This document shows positions 22,934 through 26,741 of a stretch of DNA of 26,741 bases, one piece after another (the first letter of the stretch is position 1; every line of letters starts with the position of its first letter). The stretch lies in the NCBI GenBank assembly GCA_034432095.1, contig DAOUCV010000047.1, positions 1-26,741 on the forward strand, in the 5' to 3' direction. Origin of the DNA: DAOUCV01 sp034432095. GTDB taxonomy: Bacteria > Chloroflexota > Dehalococcoidia > Dehalococcoidales > UBA2162. Both the position numbers and the translations under genes were made by a program. The notes below the pieces were generated by a model that did not search any database, had not been told where the DNA came from, and saw only the letters and a program-made list of their open reading frames with translations.

Positions 22934-25339
22934 TTAGGTTCGCAGGGTGGCACCAAGCTCGTGAGATAGCTCGTCCAAGATTTGCTGCTGGACTTTGTTG
23001 ACCTCTTTATCGGTTAAGGTGTGAGTGGGTGATTGGAAGGTGAGCCGGTAGGCGAGGGATTTCTTGCCCCGAGGAACCCGCTCACCGGAATAGACATCAA
23101 AGATAGCCACCTTCTCCACTAAAGGAAAACTCTTAATAACATCCACTACTTTCTGATGCGCTATGCCCGCATCAACTACCAGAGCTATATCCCTGACTAC
23201 CGGCGGAAAGCGCGGTATCGGCTGAAACATCTTATGACTAATGGTAAAGGGAAGGAGCGCCATTAAGTCAATTTCAAAGAGATAGACAGGTTCAGCAATG
23301 TCAAATTTTTCCAGCACCTCAGGATGCAACTCACCCACCACACCCAACTTATTACCATCGGCAACTATTGCCGCCTGTTTGGTTGAGTGCAAGCCATGGT
23401 CTGAGCCCTCCCTAAAACTGGCTTCTACACCCAACTGGCTGAGTAAGCCCTCTGCCACTCCTTTAGCCTCAAAAAAATCGGGTAGTTCACTCCTGCCCAG
23501 CCACGATTGCTCAAGTCCGGGCCCACTCAGCAGACCGCATAACACCTCACGCTCATCGGGCAGGTCATTGGGGCGGGGTAGATATACCCTGCCAACCTCA
23601 AAAAGTCTGATGCCTCTATCTTCGCGTCTCCGGTTTGCCGAGAGAGTAACCAACAGGCTAGCCCGCAGGCTGGTGCGAAGGTACTCCTGCTCAGCCGTCA
23701 TCGGGTTAGCCACACGAAGGGGCGGAGGCGTAACAGGATAAGGTTTGACTGAGAGCCTGTTCAGCATTTCCAGACTGGTCAGCGAGTAGGTGATTACCTC
23801 TTGAAAGCCGTAACCGACAAGGAGGCGCCTTACCTCACGCTTCAACCCAATGATAGGCTCAGGGTTCTGCCTGGGGATTGGAGAGCTGAGCATCGTGGTG
23901 GGAATTCCATCATAGCCGGTAATTCGGGCTACCTCCTCAATAAGGTCAACCGCCAGCCGTATATCGCTCCGCCAGTAAGGAGCCGTTACCAGAACCTCTG
24001 AGGTTGAACCTACCTGCCGGCAGTCAAAGCCCAGAGCGGTCAGGGTGTCTACTATCTGCTCAAGGCTGAACTCAACGCCCAAGTAACGCTTGACCTCGCC
24101 AGTTGACAACCGGATAGGCTCTCGTTCCAGCCTGCCGGGATAGGCATCAATTATGCCACTGGCAACTTTACCACCACCAAGCTCAGCAATCAATTGAGTA
24201 GCCCGCCTAAGTGCTGGCAGGGTCAACTCACGACTGATACCCCGCTCAAACCGCATACAGGCTTCACTGGACAGACCTAATGTCCGACCGGTATAGTGAA
24301 TACTTGCCGGGTTAAAACTGGCGGCTTCCAGCAGTACCGAGGTGGTCTCCTCAGTTACTTCACTATTGGCACCACCCATGACGCCAGCCACCGCCACCGC
24401 CCCCATGGTATCAGCAATAACCAGCATATCTGTGGTCAGTTCACGCTCTACACCATCCAGGGTAACAATATTCTCATTATCGCTGGCGCGACGCACAATA
24501 ATCTTTCTGCCCCTTATCTTCTCGTAGTCGAAAGAGTGAAGAGGCTGCCCATACTCAAGCATGACATAGTTGGTAACATCAACAATGTTATTTATCGGGC
24601 GCTGTCCGCAAGCCAGCAGCCGCTGCTGCATCCAGGCTGGAGATTCGGCTATCTTTACTCCGGTTATTAAACTGGCAGAGTATCTCGGGCACAGGTCAGG
24701 AGCCCAGATTTCCACGGCAACCTGCCGGTCTATCGGTAATGCTCCTTCCTCGTAGCTAACCTCCGGGAAGTGCAGGCTCTGCCCCGTCAGGGCAGCGACC
24801 TCTCTGGCAATGCCAATCACTGACAGACAGTCAGGCCGATTAGGCGTTATATCAAGGTCAAGAACAACGTCACCCAGATAATCAGCCAGGGGGACGCCGA
24901 GCGGGGCATCGTCGGGTAGAACCATAATCCCTTCATGCCTGTCCGAGATGCCCAGCTCCTTTTCTGAGCAGACCATGCCATTGGAGACAACACCGCGAAT
25001 CTTGGCCGATTTCAAGATAACCGTTTCCCCGGTATGCCCATCAATAAGCTGAGCGCCAACACGGGCGAAGGCTACCTTATCGCCAACTCTGAGGTTGGGG
25101 GCTCCGCAAACAACGGTTGCCTCTTCAGTTCCCAAATCCACCGTAGGTAGAGTGAGGCGGTCAGCGTTAGGATGGGGATGAATTGCCTTTATTTGACCAA
25201 TGACGATGTGCTCCCACTGACCGCCGATAACCTCAATCCCTTTAACTTCCATTCCCGCCATCGTCAGCTTCTCAGCCAGTTCAGCGGCTGGCAGGTTAAT
25301 ATCCACGTACTCCTTAAGCCATTTAAGAGAAACTTTCAT
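22934..25339 (-). CDS. pheT: Phenylalanyl-tRNA synthetase beta subunit
   Basis: This 801-aa subunit has the full bacterial PheT architecture. The tRNA-binding EMAP-like domain is at about 40-150 (GQIKAIHPHPNADRLTLPTVDLG). B3/B4 editing and B5 domains follow, with NRPDCLSVIGIAREVAALTG, NNIVDVTNYVMLEYGQPLHSFD, and the B5 region LSTGEVKRYLGV. The catalytic-like core contains DLIEEVARITGYDGIPTTM, and the C-terminal FDX-ACB domain is at about 705-801 (RFPPVVRDIALVVD). It forms the (alpha-beta)2 enzyme with PheS and edits Tyr-tRNA-Phe. Start ATG 25339 lies two bases after the pheS TAA, so the two are coupled. Control is exerted at the leader upstream of pheS. Confidence 0.97.
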   Translation of the reverse strand: MKVSLKWLKEYVDINLPAAELAEKLTMAGMEVKGIEVIGGQWEHIVIGQIKAIHPHPNADRLTLPTVDLGTEEATVVCGAPNLRVGDKVAFARVGAQLIDGHTGETVILKSAKIRGVVSNGMVCSEKELGISDRHEGIMVLPDDAPLGVPLADYLGDVVLDLDITPNRPDCLSVIGIAREVAALTGQSLHFPEVSYEEGALPIDRQVAVEIWAPDLCPRYSASLITGVKIAESPAWMQQRLLACGQRPINNIVDVTNYVMLEYGQPLHSFDYEKIRGRKIIVRRASDNENIVTLDGVERELTTDMLVIADTMGAVAVAGVMGGANSEVTEETTSVLLEAASFNPASIHYTGRTLGLSSEACMRFERGISRELTLPALRRATQLIAELGGGKVASGIIDAYPGRLEREPIRLSTGEVKRYLGVEFSLEQIVDTLTALGFDCRQVGSTSEVLVTAPYWRSDIRLAVDLIEEVARITGYDGIPTTMLSSPIPRQNPEPIIGLKREVRRLLVGYGFQEVITYSLTSLEMLNRLSVKPYPVTPPPLRVANPMTAEQEYLRTSLRASLLVTLSANRRREDRGIRLFEVGRVYLPRPNDLPDEREVLCGLLSGPGLEQSWLGRSELPDFFEAKGVAEGLLSQLGVEASFREGSDHGLHSTKQAAIVADGNKLGVVGELHPEVLEKFDIAEPVYLFEIDLMALLPFTISHKMFQPIPRFPPVVRDIALVVDAGIAHQKVVDVIKSFPLVEKVAIFDVYSGERVPRGKKSLAYRLTFQSPTHTLTDKEVNKVQQQILDELSHELGATLRT

Positions 25340-25341
25340 CT

Positions 25342-26376
25342 TTAAAACTGCCTCAAAAATCTAAGGTCACCACCATAGAACAGCCTCATATCATCAATCC
25401 CGTAGCGCAGCATCGGCATACGCTCCAGACCCATACCAAAGGCAAAACTGGTATAAACATCCGGGTCAATACCCCCGCGCCGGAGCACATCGGGATGAGT
25501 CATCCCCGCTCCCAGTATTTCAATCCAGCCGCTGTTCCCGCACAGGCGGCAACCTTGACCTCTACACACGATACACTCAATAGCCATCTCAACTCCCGGC
25601 TCGACAAACGGGAAATAGTCAGGTCTGAAGCGCACCTTCCTGTCTTCGCCAAAGTAGCGCCGGGCAAACTCATAGAGTGTCCCCTTCAGGTCAGCCATAG
25701 TAATTCCCTTATCAACCGCTAAGCCATCAACATTATGAAATATGTTTAGATGAGTAGCGTCAGTTGCCTCGTACCGATACACCCTGCCCGGCTCAACCAC
25801 TCTTATCGGCGGTTCCATTGTTTCAATAACCCTGGCGCTTATCGCGGTACAGTGGGTACGCAGCAAGGGCTTCCGTCCTTTCCCTGGCTCAAAGTCAACC
25901 CAGTATGTGGACATGCTATCCCTCGCCGGGTGTTCTTCAGGTATGTTTAGCGCCTCGAAGTTATAATAGTCCCACTCTACCTCCGGCCCTTCCACCACCT
26001 GAAAGCCCATAGAAACAAATATATCGCATATTTCATAGAGGGTCTGGGTAATGGGGTGCAGGCGACCTATCGGGATGGGACGACCAGGCAGAGTAATATC
26101 AATGGTTTCTCTTTCGGCTGAGGCTAACTGTGCCTCACGGAGAGCCCGCTCTTTTTCTCTCAAGCTGTCCTCCAGGTCGTCCTTGGCCTGGTTAGCCCGA
26201 GCACCAATAATTTTTCTCTCCTCGGGAGGCAGTTCAGCCAAGCCACGCAGAATCATGGTCAGTTCACCCTTCCTCCCCAGATAGCGAACCCGCCAGGACT
26301 CCAGTTCGCTAAGGCTAGTAATGCCTTCCAGCTCTTTCCGCGCCTTTAGCTCCACCTGTTCCGGTTGCTGTAACAC
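25342..26376 (-). CDS. pheS: Phenylalanyl-tRNA synthetase alpha subunit
   Basis: This 344-aa catalytic subunit has an N-terminal coiled-coil tRNA arm (about 1-90), a class II core with motif 2 around LLRTHCTAISAR (171-182), and motif 3 FAFGMGLERM (311-320), with Ala312 at the position governing Phe against analogue selectivity. Motif 2 departs from the usual RTHTSxVQxR: Cys176, Thr177 and Ser180 replace residues that are generally Thr, Ser and Gln. A four-cysteine cluster (Cys268, 271, 276, 279) resembles that of other bacterial PheS with a zinc-like loop. The start is GTG 26376, with AAGGA five bases upstream. A terminator with T-run (26425-26403) sits directly ahead, within an attenuator. 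Confidence 0.96.
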   Translation of the reverse strand: MLQQPEQVELKARKELEGITSLSELESWRVRYLGRKGELTMILRGLAELPPEERKIIGARANQAKDDLEDSLREKERALREAQLASAERETIDITLPGRPIPIGRLHPITQTLYEICDIFVSMGFQVVEGPEVEWDYYNFEALNIPEEHPARDSMSTYWVDFEPGKGRKPLLRTHCTAISARVIETMEPPIRVVEPGRVYRYEATDATHLNIFHNVDGLAVDKGITMADLKGTLYEFARRYFGEDRKVRFRPDYFPFVEPGVEMAIECIVCRGQGCRLCGNSGWIEILGAGMTHPDVLRRGGIDPDVYTSFAFGMGLERMPMLRYGIDDMRLFYGGDLRFLRQF

Positions 26377-26402
26377 TGTCCTTCCCTGAAAAACAGATTA
26401 TT

Positions 26403-26426
26403 AAAAAACCCTCCGCTTGGGAGGGG
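26403..26426 (-). terminator. Attenuator terminator of pheST
   Basis: On the minus strand CCCTCC (26425-26420), loop CAAGC, GGAGGG (26414-26409), then six T (26408-26403). The 5' arm plus loop (26424-26414, CCTCCCAAGCG) is exactly complementary to CGCTTGGGAGG at 26494-26484, giving a mutually exclusive antiterminator. Confidence 0.88.
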
Positions 26427-26483
26427 TCCTTTTACTCTGAGTTAGATTTGATTACTTATAGCAGTTCTGTCACCATGCCATAG

Positions 26484-26505
26484 CCTCCCAAGCGCTCCCT
26501 AGCGC
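26484..26505 (-). promoter_or_regulatory. Protector hairpin / antiterminator strand of the pheST attenuator
   Basis: AGCGCT (26505-26500, over the leader stop codon) can pair with AGCGCT (26496-26491... minus strand) across a four-base AGGG loop. The downstream AGCGCT is the start of the strand CGCTTGGGAGG (26494-26484) that alternatively pairs with the terminator 5' arm. This provides the 1:2, 2:3, 3:4 arrangement of a classical ribosome-dependent attenuator. Confidence 0.75.
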
Positions 26506-26558
26506 TCCTTAAATATGAAATTTACCTTAAAGTGACGGGAGACCTCGCAAAGTGACAT
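26499..26558 (-). CDS. Phe-rich leader peptide of the pheST attenuator (19 aa)
   Basis: ATG 26558 to TAG 26499 encodes MSLCEVSRHFKVNFIFKER. Phe is at positions 10, 14 and 16, so three of seven codons near the end are Phe. AAGGTGG (26577-26571) lies 12 bases upstream and is located right after the predicted transcription start. The stop codon overlaps the first strand of the hairpin that precedes the antiterminator. A ribosome stalled on Phe codons would cover the first AGCGCT strand and free the antiterminator; a ribosome at the stop would cover the second strand and let the terminator form. The function is equivalent to enterobacterial pheM, but the sequence is unrelated. Confidence 0.75.
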   Translation of the reverse strand: MSLCEVSRHFKVNFIFKER

Positions 26559-26585
26559 GCTTACTACTTCCCACCTTTTAGAGGC

Positions 26586-26614
26586 AGTCTAGCATAAGAA
26601 GAGCACTTTGTCAA
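26586..26614 (-). promoter_or_regulatory. Promoter of the pheST operon
   Basis: Minus strand: perfect TTGACA (26614-26609), 17 bases, TAGACT (26591-26586). Predicted start near 26579, about 20 bases before the leader-peptide ATG and about 200 before pheS. Confidence 0.72.
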
Positions 26615-26617
26615 CAA

Positions 26618-26637
26618 GTGTGTTTGAGTGTGTTTGA
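26618..26637. repeat. Tandem GTGTGTTTGA x2
   Basis: Two exact 10-base copies lie directly upstream of the pheST -35 element. They may be part of a mobile-element end that continues beyond the window. Confidence 0.7.
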
Positions 26638-26652
26638 GATTCTTACTAATTT

Positions 26653-26718
26653 TTGAAAGTTGGACAGTTAACGCTTGAAAACTGGACAGTTAATGCTTCA
26701 AAACTGGACTGGGGTATT
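26653..26718. mobile_element. 22-bp tandem repeats, possible insertion-sequence end
   Basis: Three head-to-tail 22-base units start at 26653, 26675 and 26697 and share the core TGGAC(AGTTAA); the third is diverged after TGGACT. The window ends with AAAAAAGGAGGA, a strong ribosome-binding site for a plus-strand gene just beyond. Repeated short units at the end followed by a gene are typical of IS21-like elements, but no transposase is visible, so the class is a guess. Confidence 0.4.
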
Positions 26719-26741
26719 ACATCCTTCTGAAAAAAGGAGGA

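Noticed and set aside
26377..26600. T-box leader upstream of pheS
   Set aside because: The AGGGTGGTACCGCG-type box and the stem I start are absent; the structure and reading frame fit a leader-peptide attenuator better.

Overview
The window looks like a chromosome segment from an anaerobic, Dehalococcoidia-like member of the Chloroflexota. I infer this from gene order (rpsB-tsf-pyrH-frr-uppS-cdsA-dxr-rseP-ispG followed by proS, and rpmH-rnpA-yidD-yidC-jag), from the short Thermus-type EF-Ts, the IleRS subtype and an Nfn-type flavoprotein pair. No rRNA marker is present, so the assignment is an inference. Almost every gene is housekeeping. The less ordinary material lies in the gaps between genes and in a few accessory proteins.

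Layout. 1-948 (+): 3' part of an HtrA-type protease, ending one base from the convergent ileS (950-3991, -). ileS is preceded by a T-box leader with an ATC specifier. 4328-9146 (-): jag, yidC, a PQQ-type beta-propeller protein, yidD, rnpA, rpmH, then rpsR-ssb-rpsF. The propeller gene is inserted into the otherwise canonical rpmH-rnpA-yidD-yidC-jag cluster. 9284-11542 (+): a two-gene NfnA/NfnB-like operon. 11543-12400: an array of palindromes, a small hypothetical gene (-) and divergent promoters. 12401-19958 (+): translation factors (S2, EF-Ts, RRF), UMP kinase, isoprenoid and phospholipid genes (uppS, cdsA, dxr, ispG) and the site-2 protease rseP. 20138-20704 (-): a zinc-finger/GIY-YIG protein, divergent from proS (20809-22506, +). 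22507-22933: palindromes and a probably broken small gene. 22934-26376 (-): pheS-pheT with an upstream attenuator. 26616-26741: short tandem repeats that may be an insertion-sequence end.

The most interesting signal is upstream of pheST. A good promoter is followed by a 19-codon reading frame with three Phe codons clustered near its end. After it come a 6-bp hairpin, an 11-nt perfect antiterminator pairing and an intrinsic terminator just before pheS. This is the logic of the enterobacterial pheM attenuator, found here in a different phylum and in the same window as a T-box-controlled ileS. A second theme is a set of modular GC-rich palindromes (three core families, shuffled) occupying four intergenic gaps.
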